This document shows positions 23,280-34,149 of a stretch of DNA of 62,000 nt, piece after piece. The notes under the pieces are model-generated. The model was not told where the DNA came from. It did no database searches and saw nothing but the letters and a program-made list of their open reading frames with translations. The DNA comes from Cryptomeria japonica (lineage: Eukaryota; Streptophyta; Pinopsida; Cupressales; Cupressaceae), in contig NC_081415.1 in the NCBI RefSeq assembly GCF_030272615.1, positions 417,352,757 to 417,414,756 of the forward strand, read 5' to 3'. A program made the translations under genes and the position numbers. Numbering within the stretch: position 1 is the stretch's first letter; each line of letters starts with the position of its first letter.

Positions 23280-23792
23280 TCATCTCATATATATATCAAA
23301 ATCATAAGTGTCATGATACAATGATGTCAAAATACATATGGCTATAGCCAATCCTTGTGTCGCCCTATCCAGACACAAGAACCCACTGATAACTCCTGCC
23401 AACACTATTGGTAGTGCTAATCCTGTCCATGTCATGGTATCCCATGCCACATGTTCCACCCTCATCTCCAATCCCAGATCCTAGAACGCTCATCTAAGGG
23501 CATCCCTATCTCCATCTCAATCGTACGGAATCAGCTCCTCGTCGATCGGTATCCACAAAATCCTATATACATCCTCAAGGGTGACTGTCATCTCACCCAT
23601 CGGCAAATGAAATGTACATGTCTCAGAGTGCCATCTCTCCACTAGTGCAGTCAACAGTCCCATGTTCACCCAAAACTCAGGCACATACAGAATATGTCTC
23701 AATCCCATAACCTCAATCGCAACTTGGTCCTCAGCTGTCAACTCAGGTCGCAGCCTCTGAGTCGATGGGAATCTCTCCCGTGACTCCAACAT
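23280..23792 (-). pseudogene. Antisense plant mobile domain (PMD) ORF in element G
   Basis: The minus strand 23792-23517 encodes LRPELTAEDQVAIEVMGLRH, VPEFWVNMGLLTALVERWH, ETCTFHLPMGEMTVTLEDVY and RILWIPIDEE. These match my knowledge of the plant mobile domain (MAIN/MAIL1 and transposon relatives). A shifted frame (23471-23280) continues with WTGLALPIVLAGVISGFLCLD, which fits the next part of the domain. Nuclear PMD proteins act in silencing and genome stability; copies carried by Ty3-gypsy elements are known, with unclear function. Here the domain is broken by a frame change and C-terminally incomplete. It is transcribed opposite to gag-pol if transcribed at all. Confidence 0.8.
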
Positions 23793-23799
23793 AGGAAAA

Positions 23800-24668
23800 T
23801 ACTCCTGCAGTCACACAAATCAATCATCTCAGTCCTAGTGACACTCACTGTTCATCACAAAGTGTTGCTCATATTTTAGTACTCCATGTTCATCACAAAG
23901 TACTATATCTTGGTACTCACTGTTCATCACAAAGTGCCTTGATCTATCTTATCCTAGGGCCTCTGCTTGAGTGAATCCTCTTGAGTAGTTTCCTAATTGG
24001 CAACATATGTTCTATCATAGAATTGTCAATCCTAGCCCTATTTGTTATCCTAGTCTTCCCTAGAGGACCTGCTTGAGTGTATCCTCTCAGTAGCTTATCC
24101 AATCGACAACGTATGTTCATCACAGAACTGCCGATTTGACCTAGAAGACACAAATTCACATTTTTGGACACAAACGTGCTTTCCTGACATAAGCGTGCAT
24201 TTATTACATTACCTAGTATACATTAATGACAACAATAAATGCATCAAAGTACAAGGAGGTTTTGTGGTACTTACTGGCTCTCCTGCCTCTGCTGGCCTCT
24301 AGAATCGGCGAACGTGGTCGAATCTATGAACCAAAGCCATCACTGCTGACTGTTGCTACTCTTTTCTCTCTCCTCACTCTAATCTCTTGGAGGTGTAGAT
24401 GACAATGAGGATGTATTTCCCTCATGGTATATCTTATAGACTGCCCTAGCCCTCATTTCCCAAGTCAGTCTTCATTATCCTGTGACTTTGTCACTTTATC
24501 CAGATAGTCCATTCTATCCCATCTTTCTTATCAAGAGATTGTCTGCGATCTTTTTAGACATTTTTTTTCATCCAATCTCTCGAGGGGGCATATCATTCCC
24601 ATCTTGGGGCAACTCTATATCAGTTCATCTTATCTTCTTTGAAACAATGCGACAAGCCGCATTGTCTC
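23800..24668. other. Element G 3' non-coding segment, right part
   Basis: This includes a short direct repeat in which TGTTCATCACAAAGT recurs at about 23850, 23890 and 23920. A second pair at about 23965 and 24075 shares GAGTGWATCCTCT. No coding feature is recognised. It could contain a promoter for the antisense PMD ORF, but I see no decisive motif. Confidence 0.45.
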
Positions 24669-24682
24669 AAAGAGGGGAAAAA
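24669..24682 (+). promoter_or_regulatory. Element G polypurine tract
   Basis: AAAGAGGGGAAAAA ends exactly at the 3' LTR and is the expected plus-strand primer. Confidence 0.85.
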
Positions 24683-25432
24683 TGTAGACACCCAAAATTG
24701 TCCAGTCTAATTAAATAAATATTTTATTTATTTAATTATCTAAGCTTAATTCTTCTATTAATTAAATAAATCTTTATTTATTTAATTCATTCATTTATCC
24801 TCTTCTAGCCTTATTTCTAAATTAAATAAATATCTTATTTATTTAATTGATCCCACTCCTTCTATTAATTAAATAAATCTTTATTTATTTAATTAATTCA
24901 TTAACCTTTTCTACCCATGACACATGTCATTCATCTCTTAATTCATACACTATCTACCCCTTTCATTATTTTATTATTTCTTTTACCTACCCTCTAATCA
25001 TAGCCGACCTCCTTTTACACCTCTCAATCTTATCCCTCCATTTCTTATAGTGTCTTCTATATAAGGAGATGCTTCCTTCATTATCAAACCCTAATCATTC
25101 TATGCATTCTAATCAATCATTCTAACTACTTGATCAATTGACTACACTACAATCCTACTAGCAACCACATTCCATTCTTTGTTGAGCTCTTGTGCACATA
25201 AAATCTGAGAGCAAATATATCAAGCAAGATCAATGGAGATAGGAAGAATGGAGATCCAAACCCTATTGGACATGTGATGGTATAATCTTTGTGATTTCAT
25301 TTGATTTGCATTGTCTTAGGTAATATTCATATGTTATGGTGGATCTTTGTTGTTGTTAGGCTAGGGTTTTTTGGTTGAATTCATTTAGCCTTTCAATATT
25401 GTTATTATTGTTATCCATTTTCACCATATACA
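24683..25432 (+). repeat. Element G 3' LTR
   Basis: 750 bp, collinear with 14263-15012, with 9 substitutions counted by eye and no indels. It is followed directly by the ATCAT target duplication. Confidence 0.95.
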
Positions 25433-25437
25433 ATCAT
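25433..25437. repeat. Target-site duplication, right copy
   Basis: ATCAT, identical to 14258-14262. Confidence 0.92.
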
Positions 25438-25983
25438 TATACAGGATAGTGAAAAAAATTTATATGGTGTGATTGAGTAATAAATTATGGAAGTGTGCAA
25501 GTGTAGTTGAGTAACTTAATGAAGGCATTTTCATACATGTGTATTAACAATTAATCACATTTATCATATTGGTGGATGTTGTTGCATGTAGTTCAATCAT
25601 ATTGATGTTTATCTTTCAAATATTATGTATCTTACCCTAAAGAAGTGACCTTTAGTGTCCACAAGTATTTTCTATATCTTTCCCTAAGGTTGTACACCTT
25701 AGACTTGCAAGTCCACATTAGGGGCAATGAGATCCTTATCCTTGAGCCTAAAACATTTTAATATTTTTTTTAATATAGTGAGATAGTTCTCACCGGCGGT
25801 TTTTCCCTCATTGGATTTTCTACATAAAATCTTGGCATTCATGTGTGATTGCTATTGTGTTTTTCAATTCTTTACTTTTTCACTTGTAGTAAATGGAATG
25901 AATGATAATTGAGTGTTTAAATTGATTAATTTTTAATATTTTTTGATTCACCGCCCCCTCTCAGCATATGGGTGTGTTCAACA
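25438..25983 (+). repeat. Copia C LTR, 3' portion
   Basis: Ends GTGTTCAACA just before a primer site. It shares a late-LTR layout with copia B: a ...GTTTTTCCCTCATTGGATTTTC stretch, then AAAATCTTGGCATT, then TTCACCGCCCCCTCTCAG. It is therefore a relative of copia B, split by insertion of element G. Confidence 0.72.
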
Positions 25984-25997
25984 ATTAGTATCAAAGC
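25984..25997 (+). promoter_or_regulatory. Copia C primer-binding site
   Basis: ATTAGTATCAAAGC directly after the LTR, an initiator-Met-type primer site with substitutions, like that of copia B. Confidence 0.68.
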
Positions 25998-25999
25998 AA

Positions 26000-26640
26000 G
26001 GTTCATGAATAAATAGTCAACCGGCTGAGGTAGATTTGGGATTTGAACACATTGTTTGAATTAGAAGATTTGGACAGTATGGAACAACATGAATGGGATA
26101 TTTATGTAGTTGTAGATATTGAAGAATAATTAAGAATTGCTCTTGCTGATCTAAATGAAAGTAGAGGAACATACAAGAAATAAGAACACATTGGTTATCT
26201 AAGGAAGTGAGTTGAAGATGGAAAGAAGACCATTGTGATCTTGAAACAAAGCTACATATCAAATCCAAAGAGTTTATAAAACTTGAAGAAGAACTGGTTA
26301 TGCTAAGGAAATATATGAAAGAAACAAAAGAACAAATTGACAAGGACTTGAAGTTTAAAGGAGGCAGTTAAATGCTTACTATGAGCTAAGTGCTTAGAAG
26401 CAATCTAAAGGCAAAGAAAGATTTGGTTTTGAAAATTGAATGTTCTAATACTCCCAAAAAAGAGGATAAAGAGAAGGGAAAGGTCAAGGATGAATTGAAT
26501 GAGACTAATGAAGACCAAAATAGTTTCACTCTAGTCCAGAACAAGAAGAATTTTAGGAATCTTCCTCCTGCTCAAACTAGGTATTTATCATCCTTTAATG
26601 GTAACTATTTTCATGCAATAAGTTTTGAATAGAGCTAGTG
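26000..26640 (+). pseudogene. Copia C gag remnant, coiled-coil part
   Basis: Heavily decayed. Readable pieces in shifting frames include a Glu/Lys-rich heptad-like segment near 26240-26370 (LEEELVMLRKYMKETKEQI) and the basic linker 26390-26632 (KKEDKEKGKVKDELNE, NFRNLPPAQTRYLSSFNGNY). This resembles the C-terminal Gag of SIRE-like copia elements before the zinc knuckles. The last part is a mutated copy of the knuckle-1 context seen again at 27260. Confidence 0.6.
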
Positions 26641-27140
26641 AATGTAGAATCTAACAATCAACCATAAGATCCAAGAATCATCTGCAAGAAAAACACCTAT
26701 CACACAAAAGAGATCAAACAAAGATTATATGCTCTATAACAACTAGATAATTTTGTATTATTGCAAAAAAGAATTGGAGATACACTAATAGAGATACAAT
26801 ATTGGAGGCACAATTACAATGAAAGAAAGACTTGCTTTATAGAAAGAAAGACTTGCTTTATAGAAAGAAAGACTTGCTTTATATAAAGAAAGCTATGCCC
26901 TAATCCTAAAATTATAAGAACAAAAGAAATGCAAAGTAGAAGCTAAATTAAGCTTAACTCCAAGATATAAAAGCTAACTAGAAGTGCCTCTAAGTGAATT
27001 CAGGCTAAAAAAGTATAACGCCTAGATAAAATAAAGCACCTAAGTTTATCTTAATTGAAAAAAATTAAAGGACCTAAATAATAAATAATTAGATAATTGT
27101 CCTAAAATTACTCCAACAAAAGTCAAATCAAATCTTAGTC
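26641..27140. other. Non-coding insert or linker with 21-bp repeats
   Basis: Separates two gag-like parts of copia C. It contains three perfect 21-bp tandem copies (26821-26883) of a unit beginning GAAAGAAAGACTTGC. I see no terminal repeats that would identify it as a specific element. Confidence 0.45.
26821..26883. repeat. 21-bp perfect tandem repeat, three copies
   Basis: Units at 26821, 26842 and 26863, all GAAAGAAAGACTTGCTTTAT plus one base. A fourth partial copy follows. Confidence 0.9.
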
Positions 27141-27430
27141 ATTTAGTGGTGAGTTATATCCTTGCAATAAGATTGGACATAAGGCAAATGCGTGTAGAAG
27201 TAGGATGGTGTGGAATGGATATGTGAATACAAACTATGGTAGAAATGTTCAATTATTCAATGGATATTGTTATGCTTGCAATAAATATGAGAATAGGGCT
27301 ATTGAGTGTGGGTAAAAGTACAAACTTGTGTCACACTTTTACAAAGGAAAAGGTTAACACAACAATAAGTGTTCAATTTCGTTGCCATAAAAGTGGCATT
27401 TGTATTTTGAATTTGAAGATGATATAGATA
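27141..27430 (+). pseudogene. Copia C gag remnant, zinc knuckles
   Basis: Reads YPCNKIGHKANACRSRMVW and then GYCYACNKYENRAIECG. The first is a knuckle lacking its first Cys; the second is CX2CX4NX4C, with the His replaced by Asn. A third, weaker knuckle-like piece (FRCHKSGI) is near 27385. Multi-knuckle Gag is seen in SIRE-like copia elements. All three are defective. Confidence 0.6.
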
Positions 27431-28484
27431 TAAACTGATGAAATGTGTAAAATTTGATGAAGTTTAAGTCTACTATTTTTAAAATTATTTTTGTCAATAA
27501 TTGATATGTTTTTTTAGCTTTAAAGTCAAATTTTTAACTACTGAAAAACGCTGAAAATTGGGGGGTTTAGGTCCCACCGAAAAAGAAAATGCAAATAAAC
27601 TCTTTTTTTTTTTTAAGATTTTGACATCCCTTATAGATGACATACATATAGAGTGTATCAAAAAAAAAAAAAAATTTGATGTATATTTTCTTTATTATAG
27701 CATTTGGAAGTCGAATATACCAGAATTTGATAGTTTTTATTCTCCCACCACAATTTGTCTATTCAATTTATGATAATTAAAAAACAAAAAATATCTTTTT
27801 GGAGAAGAATCTCTCCTCTAGTGAACCATTTCTTTTTCAAATGTTTTTGAGGTTATTCAATATTTTTGTTTTGTTTTTCAAACCAGTCTCTTACCGAACA
27901 TTAGAATACCTACTTGTAGTATTTTTTATTTTATATATACTAAATGTAATCAAAACATTATAAAAATTATATGAGTAGATTCTTGACTTCAATCTCTACA
28001 AAAGAGAATTTTTTGTTTTTTTAATAAATTGAATTTACCTATTGAATTTTGTTACAAAAGTCAAAGTTTCAGAAAATGACCAAATTTGGTGATGTGGCTG
28101 CCACTTAGGATGCCACTTAGACGGTTTTGGTCAAAACCTTAAAGGCCAATGTGCCCGATCATTTGCACAACCACTCGCTTGAAGTTCATATAAATAAAAC
28201 ATAATTTTTCATTTAAAAAAATCAATTTCAACTCAGTACAAATTAATAAAAGTGATTTTTTAATAAAATTATATTTTTTTCAAATAAAGTGGTATTTTGG
28301 TATTTTTCAAAAAAATATGTCTAATTTACATACATTTTCATCATTTTAAACATATTTAAACATATATTAATAGATATAAAAAAAAAATTTAAATACATAT
28401 ACATGTATTTTCAACATTTTAAACATGTTTAAGTACATAAAAAAAGATAAAAAGATATTTAATCATAAAAAGAAATATAAGCAT
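27431..28484. other. AT-rich flank of the GGGGTC array, left
   Basis: No gene is recognised. It contains poly-T (27601-27615) and poly-A (27661-27675) runs. A less AT-rich patch around 28085-28180 includes a doubled GCCACTTAG. It may belong to the same inserted unit as the array. Confidence 0.4.
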
Positions 28485-31400
28485 GTGTGACCCCTAGGAC
28501 CACATATGACCCCTTAGGACACTATTGGGTCCTATGGGGTCAAATTGGGTCTTAAGGGGTACATTATACACACTAGGATGCTATAAGGGGTCATATGTCA
28601 TGCTAAGGGGTCACACATGTGTTCTAACACATGCATGACCCCTTATCACCACATATGACCCCTTATAGCATCATGAACACATGTGTGACCCCTTAGCACC
28701 ACATATGACCCCTTATAGCATCCTAGTGTGTACATTATGCATACCATTGGGTCCTATGGGGTCAAATTGGGTCCTAAGGGGTACATTATACACACTAGGA
28801 TGCTATAAGGGGTCATATGTGCTCCTAAAGGGTCACGCATGTGTTCTAACACATGCATGACCCCTTAGGACTACATATGACCCCTTAGGACACTATTGTG
28901 TCCTACGGGGTCAAATTGGGTTGTAAGGGGTACATTATACACACTAGGATGCTATAAGGGTCATATGTGGTCCTAAGGGGTCACACACGTGTTAGAACAC
29001 ATGTGTGACCCCTTAGGACCACATATGACCCCTTAGGACACTATTGGGTCCTATGGGGTCAAATTGGCCCCTAAGGGGTACATTATACACACTAGGATGC
29101 TATAAGGGGTCATATGTGGTGATAAGGGGTCACGCATGTGTTAGAACACATGGGTGACCCCTTAGGACCACATATGACCCCTTATAGCATCCTAGTGTGT
29201 ACATTACATTCTATTGGGTCATAAGGGGTATGCTATATAAATTAGAATGTTACAAGGGGTCATATGTGGTCCTAAGGGGTCATGCATATGTTAGAACACA
29301 TGTGTGACCCCTTAGGAGACTATTGGGCCCTATGGGGTCAAATTGGATCTTAAGGGGTACATTATACACACTAGGATTCTATAAGGGGTCATATGTGGTC
29401 CTAAGGGGTCACACATGTGTTCAATCCCTTAGCACCACATATGACCCCTTATAGTATCCTAGTGTGTACATTGTGCATGCTATTGGGTCATAAGGGGTAT
29501 GTTATATAAACTAGGATGCTACAATGGGTCATATGTGCTCCTAAGGGGCCACACATGTGTTAGAACACATGGGTGACCCCTTAGGACCACATATGACCCC
29601 TTAGTACACTATTAGGTCCTACGGGGTCAAATTGGGTCCTAAGGGGTACATTAAACACACTAGGATGCTATAAGGGGTCATATATGCTCCTAAGGGGTCA
29701 CACATGTTCTAACACATCTATGACCCCTTAGGACCACATATGACCCCTTAGGACACTATTGGGTCCTATGGGGTCAAACTTGGTCCTATGGATCAAACTA
29801 GGTCTTAAGGGGCACATTATACACACTAGGCTGCTATAAGGGGTCATATGTGGTGCTAAGGGGTCATGCATGTGTTAGAACACATGTGTAACTACTTAGG
29901 ACCACATATGACCCCTTATAGCATCCTAGTGTGTATGTTGTGCATGCTATTGGGTCATAAGGGGTATGCTATATAAACTAGGATGTTACAAGGGGTCATA
30001 TGTGCTCCTAAGGGGTCACACGTGTGTTCTAACACATGTGTGACCCCTTAGGACCACATATGACCCCTTATAGCATCATAGGGTGTACATTGTACATACT
30101 ATTGGGTCATAAGGGGTATGTTATGTAAACTAGGATGCTACAAGGGGTCATATGTGGTCCTAATGGGTCACACATGTGTGGTCCCTAAGGACACCATATG
30201 ACCCCTAACAACACCATATAACCCCTTCTGACACTATATGATCCTATGGGGTCAAATAGGGTTAGTAGGGGTCATTATGAGTCATAAGTGGTCTTAAGGG
30301 GTCATTAGAGGTCATAAGGGGTCATTACAATCCTAAGGGGTCTTATGGTGTTGTAAGGGGTCTTATGTTATACATGCTAAGATGCTAAAATGGGTCAAAA
30401 GATGTCCTAGGATGTATTAAGGGGTTGTCCAAGTACTAGGGGGTACGTTGTACCGACTATGACTTTAAAAGAGGTCATATGGGGTCCCAAGGGGTAACAC
30501 ATGTGTTACTAGGGGGTACGTTGTACCGACTATGACTCTAAAAGAGGTCATATGGGGTCCCAAGGGGTCACACATGTGTTAGAACACATGTGTGGCCTCT
30601 TAGGAGCACATACACGACCCCTTAGAACAACATATGACCCTATGGTTTCCTAAGGGGTCACACATGTGTTAGAACATGTATGTGTGGCCCCTTAGGACCC
30701 CATATGACCCCTTAGGACACTATATGACCCTATGGTGTCCTAAAGGGTCATTTGGGGTCCTAAGGGGTATGTTGTACCTACTAGGACTTAAAAAGGGGTC
30801 ATATGGAGTCCTAAGGGGTCACACATGTGTTAGAAGACGTGTGGTCCCTTAGGACCCTATATGACCCCTTAGAAAACCATATGACCCTATGGTGTCGTAA
30901 GGGGTCATATGAGGTTCTAAGGGGTCATATGGCATCCATTTGACCTTATGTTGTACCTACAAGGACTTTAAAAGGGGTCATATGGGGTCACACATATGTT
31001 AGAACACATGTGTGGCCCCTTAGGACCCCATATGATCGCTTGGGACACTATACGACCCTATGGGGGTAATATGGTGTCCCAAGGGGTATTTTGTACCTAC
31101 TAGGACTTTAAAAGGGGTCATATGGGGTCCTAAGGGGCCACATATGTTCTCTAACACATGTGTGACCCCATATGACCTTGTACAACACTATATGACCCTA
31201 TGGGGTCATATGGTATCCTAAGAGGTATGTTGTACCTACTAGGACTTTAAAAGGGGTCATATGGGGTCCTAAGGGGTCACACATATGTTAGAACACATGT
31301 GTGGCCCCTTAGGACCCCATATGACCCCTTAGGACACTATATGACCCTATGGGGTCATATGGTCTCCTAAGAGGTATGTTGTACATACTATGACTTTAAA

Positions 31401-32990
31401 AGTAGTCATATGGGGTCCTAAGGAGTCACATGTGTTAGAACACATGTGTGGTCCCTTAGGACCCCATATGATCCCTTAGGACACTATATGAACCTATGGG
31501 TTCATATGGTGTCCTAAGAGGTATGTTGTACCTACTAGCTAAGAGGTATGTTGTACCTACTAGGACTTTAAAAGAGGTCATATGGGGTCCTAAGGTAGAA
31601 CACATGTGTGGCCCCTTAATACCCCATATGACCCCTTAGGACACTATGGGGTCATATGGTATCCTAAGAGGTATATTGTACCTACTAGGACTTTAAAAGG
31701 GGTCATATGGGGTCCTAAAGGGTCACACATGTGTGACCCCGTATAGTAGTATATGAACCCATGTGGTCATATGGTGTCCTAAGATGTATGTTGTACCTAC
31801 TAGTACTTTAAAAGGGGCCATATGGGGTCCTAAGGGGTCACACATGTGCTATAACACATGTGTGGCCCCTTAGGAACCCATATGACCCCTTAGGACACTA
31901 TATGGTGTCCTAAGAGGTATGTTGTACCTACTAGGACTTTAAAAGGGTTCATATGGGGTCCTAAGGGGTCACACATGTGTTAGAACACATGTGTGGTCCC
32001 TTAGGGCCCCATATGACCCCTTAGGATACCATATGACCCTATGGTATCTTAAGGGGTTCTAAGAGGTCACACGTGTTAGAATACATGTGTGGCCCCTTAG
32101 GACCCCATATGACCCCTTAGGACACTATATGACCCCATGGGCTCATATGGTGTCCTAAGGGGTATGTTGTACCTACTAGGACTTTAAAAGGGTCATATGG
32201 GCTCCTAAGGGGTCACACATGTGTTCTAACACATGTGTGACCCCATATGACCTTGTTCAACATTATATGACCCTATGGGGTCATTTGGTGTCCTAAGAGG
32301 TAAGTTGTACCTACTAGTACTTTAAAAGGCATCATAACACATGTGTGATCCCTTAGGACTCCATATGACCCGTTATGACACTATATGACCCTATGGGGTC
32401 ATATGGTGTCCTAAAAGTTATGTTGCACCTACTAGGATGTTAAAAGGGGTCATATGGGGTCCTCAGGGGTCACATGTGTTAAAAACATGTGTGGCCCCTT
32501 AGGACCCCATATGACCCCTTAGGACACTATATGATCCTATGGGATCATATGGTGTCCTAAGGGGTCATATGGTGTCATTATGGGTCATATGGGGTCATAA
32601 GGGGCTACACATGTGTGGCCCTTTATGACCCCATACCCCATATGATCCCTAATGACACGATATGACCCCTTATGATACTAGATGATCCTATGGGGTCAGT
32701 AGGGGTCATTAGGTGTCATAAGGGGTCTTAAGGAGTCATTAAAGGTCATAAGGGGTTGTTACAGACATAAGGGGTCGTATGGTGTTGTATGGGGTCTTAT
32801 GTTATACATGCTTGGATGTTGAAAGGGGTTAAAAGATGTTTTAGGATGTATTAAGGGGTCGTTCATGTCTTAATAACTCCTAGGATGTACTAAGGGGTTG
32901 TATGATGTCTTTAAAGGTCCTAGGATGTACTAAGTTCTCCTAAGTGTCTTAAGAGGTCCTAGTATGTGCTAAGAGGTCATAGGATAATAT
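28485..32990. repeat. GGGGTC palindromic minisatellite array
   Basis: About 4.5 kb of degenerate repeats made from a short motif (CATATGACCCCTTAGGAC) and its reverse complement (GTCCTAAGGGGTCATATG) in alternating orientation. They are separated by ACATGTGT-type palindromes and spacers such as CAAATTGGGT or TTGTACCTACTAGGAC. The left part has a period near 148 bp and the right part about 115-150 bp. There is no coding signal and no LTR or primer site. Variants differ by point changes and by loss of sub-blocks, as in a decaying satellite. Confidence 0.92.
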
Positions 32991-33436
32991 TTTAACATCT
33001 AATTGTATATGTGTACAACATTTATAAATAATTAAGCATTAAAAGATTTTAAAACTAATATATCATTAACCATTAAATTTTTTGAAAATTAATATATTAT
33101 TAAGCATTAAAAAACTAAAAAAATAATAAACAATACAAAATTATGAAAAAAAAACCAAAACATTAATATATTAACACTAATTTATTTGCCCCCTTCTTCT
33201 CCTCAACCACTAAACTCTAAGCTGATTAGTGCAAAATGAGGCGAAAAGCCTTTTTTGTAGCTTATATAGCAAAGGGGTTCCAACTGGAACCATTCCGGCA
33301 AGAACCATTCCACCACGAAGGTTTCTGGCTAGAACGCCTTTGCCACACCTTTGCCACGTGATTGCCACATTGGTCCGGTCGGAACCCTTCCAGTCGGAAT
33401 GCTTTCAGCCAGATCACACGGATTAGCTCTAGGTGC
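32991..33436. other. AT-rich flank of the GGGGTC array, right
   Basis: 32991-33180 repeats ATTAAGCATTAAA-type words. 33229-33430 is a GC-richer patch with imperfect repeats of GGAACCATTCC and CGGAACCCTTCC. No gene is recognised; the short ORFs here are repeat-driven. Confidence 0.4.
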
Positions 33437-33700
33437 GACACAAATCCGTACTTTTACCCATGTAGGTTTAATGTTAGAAGGAGTGGAAATGGTCTGCAAC
33501 AAGGTCTGACTTGTTATGACTACAATGAAATAGGACATATTGTTAGGTTTTGTAGAGGAAAGAATACAAATACTTATGGTTCGGTAAAGAAAATTGATTT
33601 AATGAAGAAAAGGAGAAGATAAAAGATGATATGGTTGAAGAAACTTGATAATAATGTGAATAGTAAGATAGTGGATGGATTTGTACCTACCGATGGTGCA
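33437..33700 (+). pseudogene. Copia gag zinc-knuckle remnant right of the array
   Basis: An open stretch encodes GLTCYDYNEIGHIVRFCRGK: a zinc knuckle in which the second Cys is Tyr (CYDYNEIGHIVRFC), followed by a basic Lys/Arg-rich end. It may be the continuation of copia C gag beyond the array, or a second copia fragment. The sequence to 33940 has no further recognisable domain. Confidence 0.55.
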
Positions 33701-34149
33701 AATGCTTCCTCTAGATACTAGATGAAAGACATTGTCTGAGGGAAAGAACTAATTGAAGACCTTAATAACCTTCTTATGGTTTTGATGTTGATTTTTTTCA
33801 TCATGACAGATTTTGTGAAGGCATTTCTAGAGCATTTTAGATATTTGTGTTGGTTCATAGAGATGTTTGAGATTTTTTGCAAAATAGAGTATCATATTTT
33901 TGAGTGTAACAATAAAATATATTTATGTCAATAAAACCTAATTAGGTTTTTGATAAAGATAAATAGGTTTTACAGGGACCCGAAACCCAAAATCATCCAA
34001 AAAATAAACAGAGTTAACTAGAAACTAACTAGGAGCTAAACAACAACAAAAATAGGGGGCTTGCCTTAGTAAGTCTAACCACAAAAAATATAACAAAAAC
34101 AAGGGAAACCAACCCCAAAACTATAAGCTTTCAAAAGCTCAGTATTCTT
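33701..34149. other. LINE 3' untranslated region and flank
   Basis: On the minus strand 34130-33965 is non-coding and ends with CGGGTCCCTGTAAAACC, followed by CTTTATCAAAAACC; it reads like a plant LINE 3' end. 33701-33940 outside the LINE has no recognisable feature. Confidence 0.55.

Larger units (their letters stand above)
14263..25432 (+). mobile_element. Non-autonomous Ty3-gypsy retrotransposon G
   Basis: Complete 11.17-kb element with 750-bp LTRs, a primer site, a polypurine tract and an ATCAT target duplication. Going inward it has a 5' leader with tandem repeats, a degenerate gag, a protease remnant, the integrase C-terminal tail, and an antisense plant-mobile-domain ORF. Reverse transcriptase and the integrase catalytic core are missing. 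Nine differences over 750 LTR bases indicate a recent insertion, so the copy was probably mobilised by proteins from another element. Gag style and the antisense ORF suggest the Tat lineage, which is inference. Confidence 0.93.

Noticed and set aside
28485-32990. CRISPR-like look of the regularly repeated GGGGTC array
   Set aside because: Repeats are in both orientations, degenerate and without unique spacers, and the surrounding DNA is plant nuclear transposon sequence.
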